Below, piece after piece: positions 49,112 to 58,617 of a DNA stretch of 64,000 nt. The DNA comes from Stieleria magnilauensis (lineage in GTDB: Bacteria > Planctomycetota > Planctomycetia > Pirellulales > Pirellulaceae): NCBI GenBank assembly GCA_007753675.1, contig CP036432.1, forward strand, positions 6,760,233 to 6,824,232, in the 5' to 3' direction. Both the position numbers and the translations under genes were made by a program. The notes beneath the pieces are model-generated. The model saw only the letters and a program-made list of their open reading frames with translations. It was not told where the DNA came from and made no database searches. Numbering within the stretch: position 1 is the stretch's first letter; each line of letters opens with the position of its first letter.

Positions 49112-50293
49112 ATGATCACGCTTGCCTCTTCCAGTCCAACCGCCTGCAGCCAGTCCATCACGCCTTCGTTGCGGGGGCGGTTTGTGACCGATGCTTGTGA
49201 AATGGAATCCCTCGTCCCGGCTTGGCGACGGCTGGTCGAACGCTGTGCGTGGCGAAATCCCTGCTTCGAGCCGGAGTTTTTGATTCCGCTGATGAAGCAC
49301 CGGTCGGACGCATCGGCGCGTTTGTTGGTCGTCGAGGGGACGCCTGCAAACGGCGACGCGTCAGAGGTCTACGGGGTGATGCCCCTGGTAACGCAAGCGT
49401 TTTATCGCTTGCCGATTCATTGCGTTCACGCCTGGCGGCCGGACGAAGCGTTCGAGTCGACTCCGTTGTTGGATCGCCAATACGCCAACGAAGCGCTCGC
49501 CGCGATCTTGACGTCACTCTCCGAAACGGGCGCCCGATTGCTGGCCTTCGACACCGTCTCGGCCGCGCCGGAATTTGATCAGTGCCTTCGCAGCACCGCA
49601 GCCCAAAACCGTCTTTCCACCTTCAGCCGCGATCGATTTACTCGGGCCGCGGTGGAACCAGACGCAGACGCCGAAGCGTATCTCCGTCAATGCATGTCAA
49701 AGAATCGTCGAAAGAAAGCCAAAAAACTTCTCACGAAGTTGCAAGGGAAGGGCGACGTCGCCTTTCAACACTCCGGCGGCGCGAACGATCTTCACCAGTG
49801 GGCACACCAATTCGTTGACCTGGAAGCCAGTGGCTGGAAGGGGCGCGAAGGCACCGCGTTGGCCTGTCAAAGTCAATCACTTGCCTTTTTCCTTGAAATG
49901 GTCGATCGCTTCGGCCAGCAGGACTCGATCCGATTCGGGCGACTCACACTCGACGGCGCCTCCATCGCCATGCTCGTCGACCTTCGCAGCGGCGGTCACG
50001 TCAGCGGATACAAGACCACGTACGATGAACGATTCGCCGAATTCTCACCCGGCTTTCTATTGGAACTGCAAAATGTTCGTTGGCTTCACGAATCGGGATG
50101 CACCGTTTGCGATTCATGCACCGATCCGAACAACGCATTGATCAACAGTTTCTATGCCCAACGTCTTCCCTTTCAAAGCATCGTGATCAGCTTGGAAGCG
50201 AAGATGAACTGGGCGGTCTCCACGCTGCTGCCGCTGATGCAATCGGGCGCACGCCTGGCAAAACGCGCCATTGGCAAAGCACGCAACGATTGA
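49112..50293 (+). CDS. GNAT_6 (CelD/BcsL-type) acyltransferase
   Basis: The 393-residue protein resembles the CelD/BcsL-type family with two GNAT-like lobes: CAWRNPCFEPEFLIPLMK, then CMSKNRRKKAKKLLTKLQGK, and a C-terminal lobe with FVDLEASGWKGREGTALACQ and RFGRLTLDGASIAMLVDLRS. Such proteins acylate or help export cell-surface polysaccharide and peptidoglycan precursors. No signal peptide; cytoplasmic. Its stop codon is 5 bases from the convergent sulfatase gene. Confidence 0.8.
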   Translation: MITLASSSPTACSQSITPSLRGRFVTDACEMESLVPAWRRLVERCAWRNPCFEPEFLIPLMKHRSDASARLLVVEGTPANGDASEVYGVMPLVTQAFYRLPIHCVHAWRPDEAFESTPLLDRQYANEALAAILTSLSETGARLLAFDTVSAAPEFDQCLRSTAAQNRLSTFSRDRFTRAAVEPDADAEAYLRQCMSKNRRKKAKKLLTKLQGKGDVAFQHSGGANDLHQWAHQFVDLEASGWKGREGTALACQSQSLAFFLEMVDRFGQQDSIRFGRLTLDGASIAMLVDLRSGGHVSGYKTTYDERFAEFSPGFLLELQNVRWLHESGCTVCDSCTDPNNALINSFYAQRLPFQSIVISLEAKMNWAVSTLLPLMQSGARLAKRAIGKARND

Positions 50294-50298
50294 TCGGC

Positions 50299-52734
50299 TC
50301 AGTCGCCTTTGGCCTCGGTGATCAGAAAATCGATCAATTTCTGGCTGCGAAAAAAGCCTTCCCAGAAATTGTGCCCCTGGCCATCGACGCGTTCCAAGGT
50401 GATGGCATCGGCGCTGCCGGCCGACTGGTAAGCGGATTCCAACTCGGCAGAGTTTCGATCGATCGGGACGACGCGGTCGTCGGTTCCGTGAATCACGTAC
50501 GCGGGGATCCCGGCTTCAGCGATCACCTTCAGTTTCTTGACGGGATTCAACTCGTCCTGTCGTCGCTGCAGATCATCCGCCGAAACGCCATAGACCGCGG
50601 CGGCGCGTTCCACACCGGGATAGCTGGTGTAGTCGAGTACCGGATAGATGCCGCCGATCGCCGCAACACGTTCCGGACGCTCGATCGCAAACCGGCTGAC
50701 GTACAAACCGCCTCGGCTGCGGCCCAGCAACGCCGGCTTGGTGCTGTAACCGCGTGACACCATTTCGTCATACAGGGCGTCAAAGAACGGTTGGCTGTGG
50801 GGGCTCCCGTAGGCTTCGCCGACGTCGATTCCCGCGACCGCGACCCCGGCGTCGAGGAACTGTTGGTGCATCCATGACTCATGCGTGTCGGGATAACGCG
50901 ACAGGGCGGGGGCGTAGAAGATCCACGGTTTGCGCAGTTTCGCGTCGGCCGCCGAATCAGGCTTCATCAAGAAGGCATGCCGACCGGCGACGAAGAACGT
51001 TTCCCCGTTGGGTAGCACCTGACTGCGTTTGATGCGTCCGTCTTGCTGGGCTTTTGACATCATGTCCGATTGGCGAGTCGAGCGCACTTGCTTTCCTCGA
51101 ACGTCTTCAGCAAGGTCCCCAGTGGCAAGTTCAATCGATTCTTCGAGCTGCTTTTCCCATGCGGCGACCAACTCGGCCAGTTTGTCGGCGCGCGGCAAGG
51201 CAAGATCCACCGACTCGATCCGATCGACGGACAGATCGTACAGTTCCCAGGGTTCGCCGATCGGAGAAACAGCTTTCCAGCGTCCGCGTCGGATCGCCCG
51301 GTGCCCGTCGTGGTACCACCAAAGCGTCCGCTCGTCAGCAGAAGACGCGTCGTCCAAGTCAGCGAGAAAACTTGTCCCCGGTGGCGGCGGGGCATCTTCG
51401 GGGTGCGTCGCGCCGGTCAAGTCCAGCAGCGTTGCGGCGACGTCGATCACGTGTTGGGGGTTGCGCCGAAACTGACCGTGATCCTTGATTCGATTCGGCC
51501 AAGAGATGATGAACGGGGTCGCGATGCCGCCTTCGTGCGTCCACGTCTTGTGGCGTCGAAACGGCGTGTTGGCGGTGGTCGACCAACCGGGGCCGAGGCA
51601 CAGATAGGTCAGTGCCGATCCCGGCGGTTCGGCCGGATCGTGCCCGTCGCCGCGGACCATGATTTCGGCACTCGCGCCGTTGTCGGACAAGAACATGACG
51701 ATCGTATCGTCCCAGCGATCCATCGCGCGGACTTGATCAAGGACACGTCCGATCGCAATGTCCATGCGGTGGATCATCGCCGCATGAATCGCCATCTTGG
51801 TCGTCTGGAATTGTTGCTGTTTGTCCGTCAACTGATTCCAGGCCACCGGACGGTTGGTTTCACCCTCGCCAAGGATCTCAAACGCCTCAGGGAAATGGTA
51901 CGGTGGCCCCAAGTCTCGTTCGACTGCCGAAACACGATCAGCCGATTGGGGATCCAACAGCCCCATGGCTTGCATGCGTTGCCAACGTTGGCGGCGAATC
52001 GCTTCCCAGCCACTTTTGTAGGTTTCGGCATACAGCGCGATGTCTTCCGGTAGCGCGTGCAGCGGGAAATGCGGCGCGGTGAACGCCAGGTATTGAAAGA
52101 ACGGTTGATCGGGATGTTGCTCGGCGTGTTCCTTCAAGTTCCGGATCGCATCATCAGCCATCGCGCTGGTCAAGTAAAATTCGTCGTCGAACTGCAGCGG
52201 CCGGATCGGTTTCCCGTTGGGGCCGTTCTTGGGCTTGAAATAACGCCCCGTCTGGTTCAGCGATGTCTTTTCGAAACCGCAGTTGGTAGGCGTGTCGTCG
52301 ATGTGCCATTTACCGGTGTGATAGGATCGGTAGCCAACCTCAGACAACATCTCCGGTAGCAGCACGGCCCAATCGGGTCGCAGGCCACGGTTGCCGCCGC
52401 CGCTTGGAACTCCGGGCAAAAAGTCGCGACGAATTTGCTGGGCGTAATATCCCGTCATCAACGATCCGCGTGTCGGCCAGCAGCGTCCGGTGTTGTAGAA
52501 CTGGGTGAACCGCAACCCGTTTTCAGCCAGTGCATCCAGGTTCGGCGTTTGAATCTCGCCGCCGTAACAGCCCAAGTCGGAAAACCCCAAGTCGTCGGCC
52601 AGGATGAGAACGATATTGGGTCGATTGGTTGACTCCGCCCTGAGATGCGTCGAAGACAGAAACCCCAAGAACAGGAATGCAGTCGCGAGTACTGCCAATG
52701 GAGCGTAGGGGCGTCGCAAGAGATGCGGATACAT
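50299..52734 (-). CDS. Secreted sulfatase fused to an alpha/beta-hydrolase
   Basis: The 811-residue protein from the ATG at 52734 has a signal peptide (LLRRPYAPLAVLATAFLFLG). The N-terminal sulfatase (about 38-480) has NIVLILADDLGFSDLGCYGG and the formylglycine-site motif CWPTRGS (Cys85), plus NGASAEIM and HDPAEPPGSA. The C-terminal domain (about 600-811) is an alpha/beta-hydrolase: nucleophile Ser in LLGRSRGGLYVSRF, Asp in HGTDDRVVPIDRN, His in GQGHNFWEGF. The order suggests a sulfatase that first removes sulfate and an esterase or dienelactone-hydrolase-like domain that acts next. Probably degrades sulfated marine polysaccharide. The formylglycine motif is CxPTR instead of CxPSR. Confidence 0.85.
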   Translation of the reverse strand: MYPHLLRRPYAPLAVLATAFLFLGFLSSTHLRAESTNRPNIVLILADDLGFSDLGCYGGEIQTPNLDALAENGLRFTQFYNTGRCWPTRGSLMTGYYAQQIRRDFLPGVPSGGGNRGLRPDWAVLLPEMLSEVGYRSYHTGKWHIDDTPTNCGFEKTSLNQTGRYFKPKNGPNGKPIRPLQFDDEFYLTSAMADDAIRNLKEHAEQHPDQPFFQYLAFTAPHFPLHALPEDIALYAETYKSGWEAIRRQRWQRMQAMGLLDPQSADRVSAVERDLGPPYHFPEAFEILGEGETNRPVAWNQLTDKQQQFQTTKMAIHAAMIHRMDIAIGRVLDQVRAMDRWDDTIVMFLSDNGASAEIMVRGDGHDPAEPPGSALTYLCLGPGWSTTANTPFRRHKTWTHEGGIATPFIISWPNRIKDHGQFRRNPQHVIDVAATLLDLTGATHPEDAPPPPGTSFLADLDDASSADERTLWWYHDGHRAIRRGRWKAVSPIGEPWELYDLSVDRIESVDLALPRADKLAELVAAWEKQLEESIELATGDLAEDVRGKQVRSTRQSDMMSKAQQDGRIKRSQVLPNGETFFVAGRHAFLMKPDSAADAKLRKPWIFYAPALSRYPDTHESWMHQQFLDAGVAVAGIDVGEAYGSPHSQPFFDALYDEMVSRGYSTKPALLGRSRGGLYVSRFAIERPERVAAIGGIYPVLDYTSYPGVERAAAVYGVSADDLQRRQDELNPVKKLKVIAEAGIPAYVIHGTDDRVVPIDRNSAELESAYQSAGSADAITLERVDGQGHNFWEGFFRSQKLIDFLITEAKGD

Positions 52735-52990
52735 TCGGCTGCAACCGTGAAAATTGAAGAAAGAAATCGAAAGGAACACACCAGACCGTCAATCAGTCTG
52801 ACGCGTCCCCACCCAATTCTCAAGTCATCACTGCGAGATCACCGAGTGATCGAACCAATTGACGAAAAAGGGGAAAGGGGTTTTAAACGGTTCTGTTTGG
52901 AGGTTGGCCAGAACAAGGGGAACCAGGTGCCGTGAGTGGTTACACTACGGATCGCTCGTGCAGCGCATCCGTCTCACAGAAGGTGTCTTC

Positions 52991-54421
52991 ATGCGAATAC
53001 AACTGTTTTGCCTTGGGCTGATCGCGTTGGCGATTCCCTCGTCGCTCATTGATGCGTCGGCGCAGGACGCGTTAAAGTCGAAGGCTGTCGAAGCGATGCG
53101 TGAAGCCGCCGGCTATTACGTTGAAAACGTCGCGAGCCACGGAGGCTATGTGTATCACTACTCGCTCGACCTGAAACAGCGGTGGGGCGAGGGCGTGGCG
53201 ACCGACGATCAGATTTGGATCCAACCGCCGGGGACACCGACGGTGGGGATGGCGCTGCTGGAAGCCTACGCAGCAACGCGAGACGCGTTCTATCTCGATG
53301 CCGCGACGGCTGCGGCCGGCGCGGTCGCCTACGGTCAACTCAAGTCCGGAGGCTGGACAAACTGCGTCGACTTGAACCCCAGCGGTGAACGCCGGGCGGA
53401 TTATCGCAACGGCAAGGGACGCGGGAAAAACAACTCGTCGCTGGACGACGGACAAACCCAATCGGCGCTTCGGTTCCTCGTACTCGCGGATCTGGCCAAT
53501 CGCTTTCGCAACACGCAGATTCACCAGTCCGCGATCACGGGGCTGGACGCGCTGCTGGCGGCGCAATTTCCCAACGGCGGATTCCCTCAAGTCTGGACGG
53601 GACCGGTCAGCGACCAACCGATCAAGCCGGCGAACTATCCCGAGTATGACTGGCGGACCGAAGGCCGGGTCAAGAACTACTGGGACATGTACACGCTCAA
53701 CGATAACGTGACCGGGTACGTCGCGGATCTGTTGATCGACGCCCACCGCGTTTACCGCGACGACCGCTACCTGGACGCGCTGAGAAGACTCGGTGACTTC
53801 TTGGTTCTCGCTCAAATGCCGATGCCGCAACCCGGATGGGCACAACAATACAACTACGACATGCAGCCGATCTGGGCACGCAAGTTTGAACCGCCCGGCG
53901 TATCCGGCGATGAAACTCAAGAGGTGTTGCAGACGCTGATGCGTATCGCCCATGTCACCGGTGACGACAAATACCTTGAACCGATCCCGGCCGCGGCGAA
54001 ATGGCTACGCGGATCACTGCTTCCCGACGGCCGGATCGCCCGCTACTACGAACTGCAGACGAACCGTCCGCTCTACATGAAGCGTCGCGGCGACGTGTAT
54101 GAATTGAGCTACGATGATTCCGATCTTCCCAGCCACTACGGCTGGAAGACGGAATCGCAATTGGCCCAACTCGGCAAACAATTCCAACGCGCCCGCGGCG
54201 GATTGGCGCCGGAACCGGAAGCTTCCCCACGGGACTTGGCAAAACAGGCTCAACAGATCATCGGTGCGCTCGACGCTCAGCGACGCTGGGTGAGCACGTT
54301 CGACGGCCAGCGGCTGGTGGGACAAGCAAAAATGCCACTCGGAACTCCGTACCTGTCCAGCGCCATTTTCAGCCAAAACCTTTCCGTGTTGGCCGCCTAT
54401 GTCAAATCGCAATCTCGGTAG
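52991..54421 (+). CDS. Secreted pectic acid lyase (PL10-type)
   Basis: The 476-residue protein from the ATG at 52991 has a signal peptide (RIQLFCLGLIALAIPSSLID). The lyase domain (about 35-330) has QIWIQPPGTPTVGMALLEAY, SGGWTNCVDL, KNNSSLDDGQTQSALRFLVL, FPNGGFPQVW, and WDMYTLNDNVTGYVADLLID. These segments match the alpha/alpha-toroid pectic acid lyases of family PL10. A C-terminal helical tail is present. Cleaves polygalacturonate by beta-elimination; catalytic Asp and Arg cannot be fixed by eye. Upstream frame 52859-52990 is filler. Confidence 0.85.
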   Translation: MRIQLFCLGLIALAIPSSLIDASAQDALKSKAVEAMREAAGYYVENVASHGGYVYHYSLDLKQRWGEGVATDDQIWIQPPGTPTVGMALLEAYAATRDAFYLDAATAAAGAVAYGQLKSGGWTNCVDLNPSGERRADYRNGKGRGKNNSSLDDGQTQSALRFLVLADLANRFRNTQIHQSAITGLDALLAAQFPNGGFPQVWTGPVSDQPIKPANYPEYDWRTEGRVKNYWDMYTLNDNVTGYVADLLIDAHRVYRDDRYLDALRRLGDFLVLAQMPMPQPGWAQQYNYDMQPIWARKFEPPGVSGDETQEVLQTLMRIAHVTGDDKYLEPIPAAAKWLRGSLLPDGRIARYYELQTNRPLYMKRRGDVYELSYDDSDLPSHYGWKTESQLAQLGKQFQRARGGLAPEPEASPRDLAKQAQQIIGALDAQRRWVSTFDGQRLVGQAKMPLGTPYLSSAIFSQNLSVLAAYVKSQSR

Positions 54422-54467
54422 GTTCGAAAAAAAGGGAAAAGGAGTTTTACAAGACTTCGCGAGAAGA

Positions 54468-55046
54468 ATGCATTCGACTGGCATGTGTAGAGAACCGTCG
54501 AAGATCTCCGGGGCTGGCGTATTGCGAACAATCCAGGCACTTCTTGTGGTGCTTTCATTCGTTCTGTTCGGAAAATGGTTTTGGAATCATCAGTACTACT
54601 CGGATCTTGAAATCCAAACAACCGTGTCGTATCAGCTGCCGAACTCTACGGAGATCCAGGAAGTAAGGATGCTGGTGGGGAACAAAGGCGTTGCCGAGTA
54701 TTTGGAGATCCGAAGAGACGGTTGGTTGGCCTGTCTCAGTTTTTTCTACGACGACATCTCAGACCCGGACGAGTCAGGATTGCCGGTCTGGTCGCCAAAG
54801 CGAGAATTTGGTAGTCCACCATGGCAATACGGCTTACCCAAATACCTTGAGGAAGGAAACAAATTGGGTTGGAAACTTGGGGCGCGCCAATTGGAACAGG
54901 AGTTGTTGCACACGAGTGAAACAGAGTTACGGCAACGGATGAAATCGAGCGCTCATTTCGGGAGACAGATTTACCTAATACTTGGGTCCAGCACTGCTTT
55001 CTTGGCTTTGGGTCTGGGAGGCCATTTCACCCGACGCAAGAAATAG
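54468..55046 (+). CDS. Hypothetical membrane protein
   Basis: The 192-residue protein has a hydrophobic segment near the N-terminus (TIQALLVVLSFVLFGKWFW), a soluble middle (LEIQTTVSYQLPNSTEIQEV, EIRRDGWLACLSFFYDD) and a second segment close to the C-terminus (IYLILGSSTAFLALGLGG). No family recognised. Several ATGs exist; 54468 is a compromise, 54486 also possible. A GAAAAAAAGGGAAAAGGAG-type motif lies just upstream. Confidence 0.55.
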   Translation: MHSTGMCREPSKISGAGVLRTIQALLVVLSFVLFGKWFWNHQYYSDLEIQTTVSYQLPNSTEIQEVRMLVGNKGVAEYLEIRRDGWLACLSFFYDDISDPDESGLPVWSPKREFGSPPWQYGLPKYLEEGNKLGWKLGARQLEQELLHTSETELRQRMKSSAHFGRQIYLILGSSTAFLALGLGGHFTRRKK

Positions 55047-55060
55047 ATTGGTCAAACAAA

Positions 55061-55167
55061 GTGCAAAGGGGTCAGAAACAACGTGCAAAGGAGTCAGGTG
55101 TTTGTTGAGCAATTTGAATCAAAGAGGCCTGACCCCTTTGTTTGAGCGTGACCCCTTTGTTTGAGCG
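55061..55167. repeat. Inverted repeat family with CAAAGGGGTCAGG ends
   Basis: CAAAGGAGTCAGG (55086-55098) pairs with CCTGACCCCTTTG (55128-55140); single units lie on both sides. A related copy is at 56252-56311, where the loop sequence GAGCAATTTGAATCA is conserved. Confidence 0.75.
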
Positions 55168-55659
55168 CCGTATGCACGGCGGGTAGGATGCCCGTCGATT
55201 GAAATCCGAGGGGACAGTCGGCTCCGTTGGCGATCGGCCGAAAGCCTTGGCGACTTCCGCTACGGATTCAACCCTACGATTCAATCTTCACGAAGCACTC
55301 CGGCAGTTTTACCGGGCTAACCATCGAAATGAAAACCCACGGATGGCAGCGCGAACCCGCGGATTTTTTTGCACCCTGTCATCCGTGGGTTCGCGCTGCC
55401 ATCCGTGGGCTCAGTGGTAATTTCATCGCTCCGCACGCTATGGCGTGGCCCCCTTTTTCTGCTCGACAAACCTAACCCTAAATTCAAATCTGGACGATGG
55501 ACTAATGCTCTGGCCCCATTTAAATTACGGGTAGCGGGAAGAGAAAAAGGGGTAAGGAAGAGAAAAAGGGGAAAGGGGTTTTATACGGCATGTCCTATGC
55601 ACTGCCCGAGTTTCGGTTCAGAAGATTGACGCAGAATTTGTTCGCAGTTGGTTGACAAC
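55168..55659. other. Gene-free repeat-rich stretch
   Basis: About 490 bases with no gene. It contains GGGTAGGATGCCCGTCGA (matching 57.68 kb), a repeated phrase around CCGCGGATTTTTTTGCACCC, and two GAGAAAAAGGGG motifs at 55.54-55.59 kb. Confidence 0.6.
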
Positions 55660-56244
55660 ATGGATTGCAGAAAGTGGGACTTTGACGCATTCAAATGTCG
55701 CTGGACCTACGACTACGAGACTACGTTCGCATATTGGGTCTGTGCGATTGCGAGGGATCTTGAGGATCTTCCTCCACTGAAGGACCTGAGTTCTGCTATG
55801 ACGTCTCAGTGCGATATTGAGGAACAAGCTGTGCATACAGACCGCTTCGAGATGATTCATCAATTCTCTCCTGGCATCCTGCGTTCGGTCATTCCCGTAA
55901 GCCTAGCCTTTAAGTGGTCCCCATTTCCGGCAGCAACTGAGCTATTCGGAAAACCTATCAAGCAGAAGTTTCAGAAAGATGACAGCAGGGCATTCGCGTG
56001 TGCTGTATGGAGGCCGCGGATAGTCGATCGCCGAAGAAGGGCGATCTCGAATGTTCATGAAAGACACTTCCGTGAATTGGTTCCAAGGTTGGTTGAACGG
56101 ATAGAGAAACTCGACAGCGACTTTTTTATGGCAGGGATGATTGGCTGGGACTACCAAACGGCGAAGAATTACCCGATGTCATCGGAAACAGAAAAAGCCA
56201 TGCGTGACTATGGCTACGTATATACGCAGCGAGCAATGTCTTAG
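55660..56244 (+). CDS. Hypothetical protein
   Basis: The 194-residue protein begins MDCRKWDFDAFKCRWTYDYE and contains FSPGILRSVIPVSLAFKWSP and MIGWDYQTAKNYPMS. No family recognised. No signal peptide; a mixed soluble protein rich in aromatic and basic residues. ATG 55660 is used; TTG 55648 is an alternative. Isolated between repeat-rich stretches, AT-richer than its surroundings, so it may be recently acquired. Confidence 0.55.
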   Translation: MDCRKWDFDAFKCRWTYDYETTFAYWVCAIARDLEDLPPLKDLSSAMTSQCDIEEQAVHTDRFEMIHQFSPGILRSVIPVSLAFKWSPFPAATELFGKPIKQKFQKDDSRAFACAVWRPRIVDRRRRAISNVHERHFRELVPRLVERIEKLDSDFFMAGMIGWDYQTAKNYPMSSETEKAMRDYGYVYTQRAMS

Positions 56245-56251
56245 AGTGCAA

Positions 56252-56311
56252 CAAAGGGGTCAGGTTTTCTTTGCTGAGCAATTTGAATCAGAAAGGCCTG
56301 CCCACTTTGTT
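56252..56311. repeat. Copy of the CAAAGGGGTCAGG inverted repeat
   Basis: CAAAGGGGTCAGG pairs imperfectly with CCTGCCCACTTTG. Loop GAGCAATTTGAATCA is shared with the copy at 55061. Confidence 0.7.
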
Positions 56312-56360
56312 TTGCCTAAGGCTTGGCCCCGGCGAAGGTGACTAAACACGAGCAGCAGGC

Positions 56361-56879
56361 ATGTGCCCTAGTCCAATCAAAAATGCATTCGCGATCGGTG
56401 TCATGACCGTTGTTGGCTTCTCCGCGTCCGCGTGCAGCTCGCATTCACCAACAGACCGCAGCAACGCTTACTCGGGCGAGGCGTCATCCAATCTCAATTT
56501 CTCCGCCTACGACATAAGGGAACTAAATGCGCTAGAGGAAACGGACGCTCTGTTTTTCCTGCTTTTTGTCCCCGATCGTCATCCCGCAACGCAAATGCAC
56601 AAAGCTGAACTGCGGAAAATGCAATCGACAGCGAGTGAGGGCCTGGGAGTTCCAGCTGTAGCTGTCAGCTATGTGTTTGCTGTTTCCTCGCCTGATACGG
56701 ATCTGCTACGTGAGTGGTCACCAGACTTAAGGATTCCGAAGGATCCTACCCTGGTGGTTTTTAAGAACAGGGAAGAGCTTGCGAGAAGATGGCTCGGCCG
56801 GGAGCCGCTTTCTGAAGCAGCTGAAGAGCTGCTGAGTCAATTGGAACACAAGCGAATAGAGGAGCAATTGAGTCAATGA
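56361..56879 (+). CDS. Putative lipoprotein with thioredoxin-like features
   Basis: The 172-residue protein has a signal sequence with lipobox FSASAC (Cys25). The mature part (LEETDALFFLLFVPDRHPAT, VAVSYVFAVSSPDTDLLREW, DPTLVVFKNREELARRW) resembles a thioredoxin fold that lacks active cysteines. Similar in design to the cassette lipoprotein at 2447. Function unknown. Confidence 0.6.
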   Translation: MCPSPIKNAFAIGVMTVVGFSASACSSHSPTDRSNAYSGEASSNLNFSAYDIRELNALEETDALFFLLFVPDRHPATQMHKAELRKMQSTASEGLGVPAVAVSYVFAVSSPDTDLLREWSPDLRIPKDPTLVVFKNREELARRWLGREPLSEAAEELLSQLEHKRIEEQLSQ

Positions 56880-57090
56880 AGTGCCCCCCGCTTTCCGATA
56901 CACGCTTTTGAAACGATGGCTTGAATAATCGTTTCTGCTCGGATGCAACAAGGGGGTCACTTGTGGAGCGGTTGCATGGGAGCCAGCCACTGTTCATGGA
57001 CATCGCCAGAGACGTCTGACGCAGTCGATTTCGGTCAGGTCGCAGTGTTCGGTAACGACTATCCACCGCCCTCCATATTGGGGAAGCTAG

Positions 57091-57495
57091 ATGCTCTCTA
57101 CAGTTGGCTCGATACTTCAGGTAACCCCGTGGGACATTCTCTATACACTACGAGATCAATCTCACGCGGAGATAATCGACGATACCGCTTCCTTTTTCAT
57201 GAGGGTGTCAAGACGATTGGAAGAGAAGAACGAACTCTACGGCGTCTGCGGTCCAGTACTCGGCGACCAGGGACGATTTGCAAACTTGCTATGCAATTTG
57301 GTTGTTCGCACCGACAATGCAGACTGGGACAACACTACCCGTTGCGTAGCCAATTTCAAAGTCGGCCCAGGGCAAGTCGTAAGGAACAGCAATTGGAGCT
57401 ATCGGCACACTAACGGCACAAGCATTCAAGGCTTTCCTGTGTATTGTTCAGTTGGCGAAGTGCTGGAAACTCCCGATGACTGCGGCGTTGGGTAG
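57091..57495 (+). CDS. Hypothetical protein, 5' end doubtful
   Basis: A 134-residue frame, MLSTVGSILQVTPWDILYTL, with VSRRLEEKNELYGVCGPVLG and a tail ending TPDDCGVG. The upstream frame (near 56.94-57.12 kb) also reads naturally in another phase (DFGQVAVFGNDYPPPSILGK), so the gene may be longer and frameshifted. No family recognised. Confidence 0.35.
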   Translation: MLSTVGSILQVTPWDILYTLRDQSHAEIIDDTASFFMRVSRRLEEKNELYGVCGPVLGDQGRFANLLCNLVVRTDNADWDNTTRCVANFKVGPGQVVRNSNWSYRHTNGTSIQGFPVYCSVGEVLETPDDCGVG

Positions 57496-57499
57496 AAAA

Positions 57500-58056
57500 C
57501 GCATCAATGGGGAACGGGGCTTTAAACCGCAGCCAACGTCACTAAAGGGAAATTGAATGCGGAGGACAACAGACATGAACGCAGGACCGAGTCAACTTCC
57601 GCCGAAACGCTTGGCCGCTTTACTCTACCGATCGAACGACCGCGCACCTTACCGGGACCAACGAGCGACGAAGGCACAGCGGGTAGGATACCCGTCGACT
57701 GAAACCCGTCGGGGACACGATGTCCGCAGCAGAACGATTAGAGGAAGCGGGAGCACAGTTTCAGGTTTCGAATTCCAGGTTCCAAGTTGAAAGAGAAGAA
57801 GTTCGAAGTTGAAAACCTGAGCGGGCCATCGTTCCGCGACCGGAGTGAGGGAGAGATCGATCGAGCGGAGCCGGCGGTTGACGGAGGCGATTGGAAGCGA
57901 CCGAAGATTGGGGGTAATGCCGAGCGAAGCGAGCATCACCGACGCCGAGGGCGGAGCCTGAGTAAAACAGACGCGGCAGGATGCCGAGTTCGTCACCGAG
58001 TAGGGCGAGAGTAACCGCACGGGAGCATCTGCGACGTAAGCCGGGAACGAGCGGGC
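57500..58056. other. Gene-free, repeat-rich region
   Basis: Contains GGGTAGGATACCCGTCGA (copy of the 55.2-kb element), a palindromic stretch at 57.76-57.82 kb with TTTCAGGTTTCGAA and GTTGAAAACCTGA, and AGCGAGCATCACCGACG-type sequence. No convincing gene. Confidence 0.55.
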
Positions 58057-58392
58057 TTAGATCTGGACTTCCACGCGGCCGTCTCGCTCGCGTACCGGGA
58101 AGGTGCGTTGCAGCGGCTGGCGGTTGACGGTCTGGATCCCGGTGGCCAGTTCGTATTGCCAGCCGTGCCAAGGACAGGTCACGCAAGTCTTGCCGGCATC
58201 GGTTTCGGAGAGTTCGCCTTTGGCGACCGGGCCGCCTTGATGGGCGCACAGGCCGTCGAGCGCGTAGAGCGAATCCGCGTCGCGAAAAATGGCGATCACG
58301 TGCTCCCCCACCACGACCTCCATCGCCTGGCCGGCGGGAAGATCAGCGGCACTGGCCACATCGATCCAATCGTTCTGAGACGCTGATTCCAT
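58057..58392 (-). CDS. Rieske [2Fe-2S] protein
   Basis: The 111-residue protein from the ATG at 58392 has the two ligand pairs: C49-x-H51 in GLCAHQGG and C73-xx-H76 in CVTCPWHGWQY. It is a compact, soluble Rieske ferredoxin of the nitrite-reductase-small-subunit (NirD) or biphenyl-type. The end is WQYELATGIQTVNRQPLQRT. A longer frame upstream is filler. No partner reductase adjacent, so its role as electron carrier is open. Confidence 0.88.
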   Translation of the reverse strand: MESASQNDWIDVASAADLPAGQAMEVVVGEHVIAIFRDADSLYALDGLCAHQGGPVAKGELSETDAGKTCVTCPWHGWQYELATGIQTVNRQPLQRTFPVRERDGRVEVQI

Positions 58393-58617
58393 TGTTTTTT
58401 CCTTTGCGGGAGTTGCCCCAGTCGACGAGCGCCTGGCAGCGGCCGATCCCGGTACGCCTTCTCCACCCGCGGTTTTCGTGATTGGACCGCTACACCGGCG
58501 ACCCGACGCTGCCCCAGCTATGTCCGGGCGGTGCCTTCGATACAATACTGCCACTGACACTTCAATGCGATCGCGACCTGCCGGTCCCACAAAAACTGGA
58601 AAAGACGGAGTTTGAAA

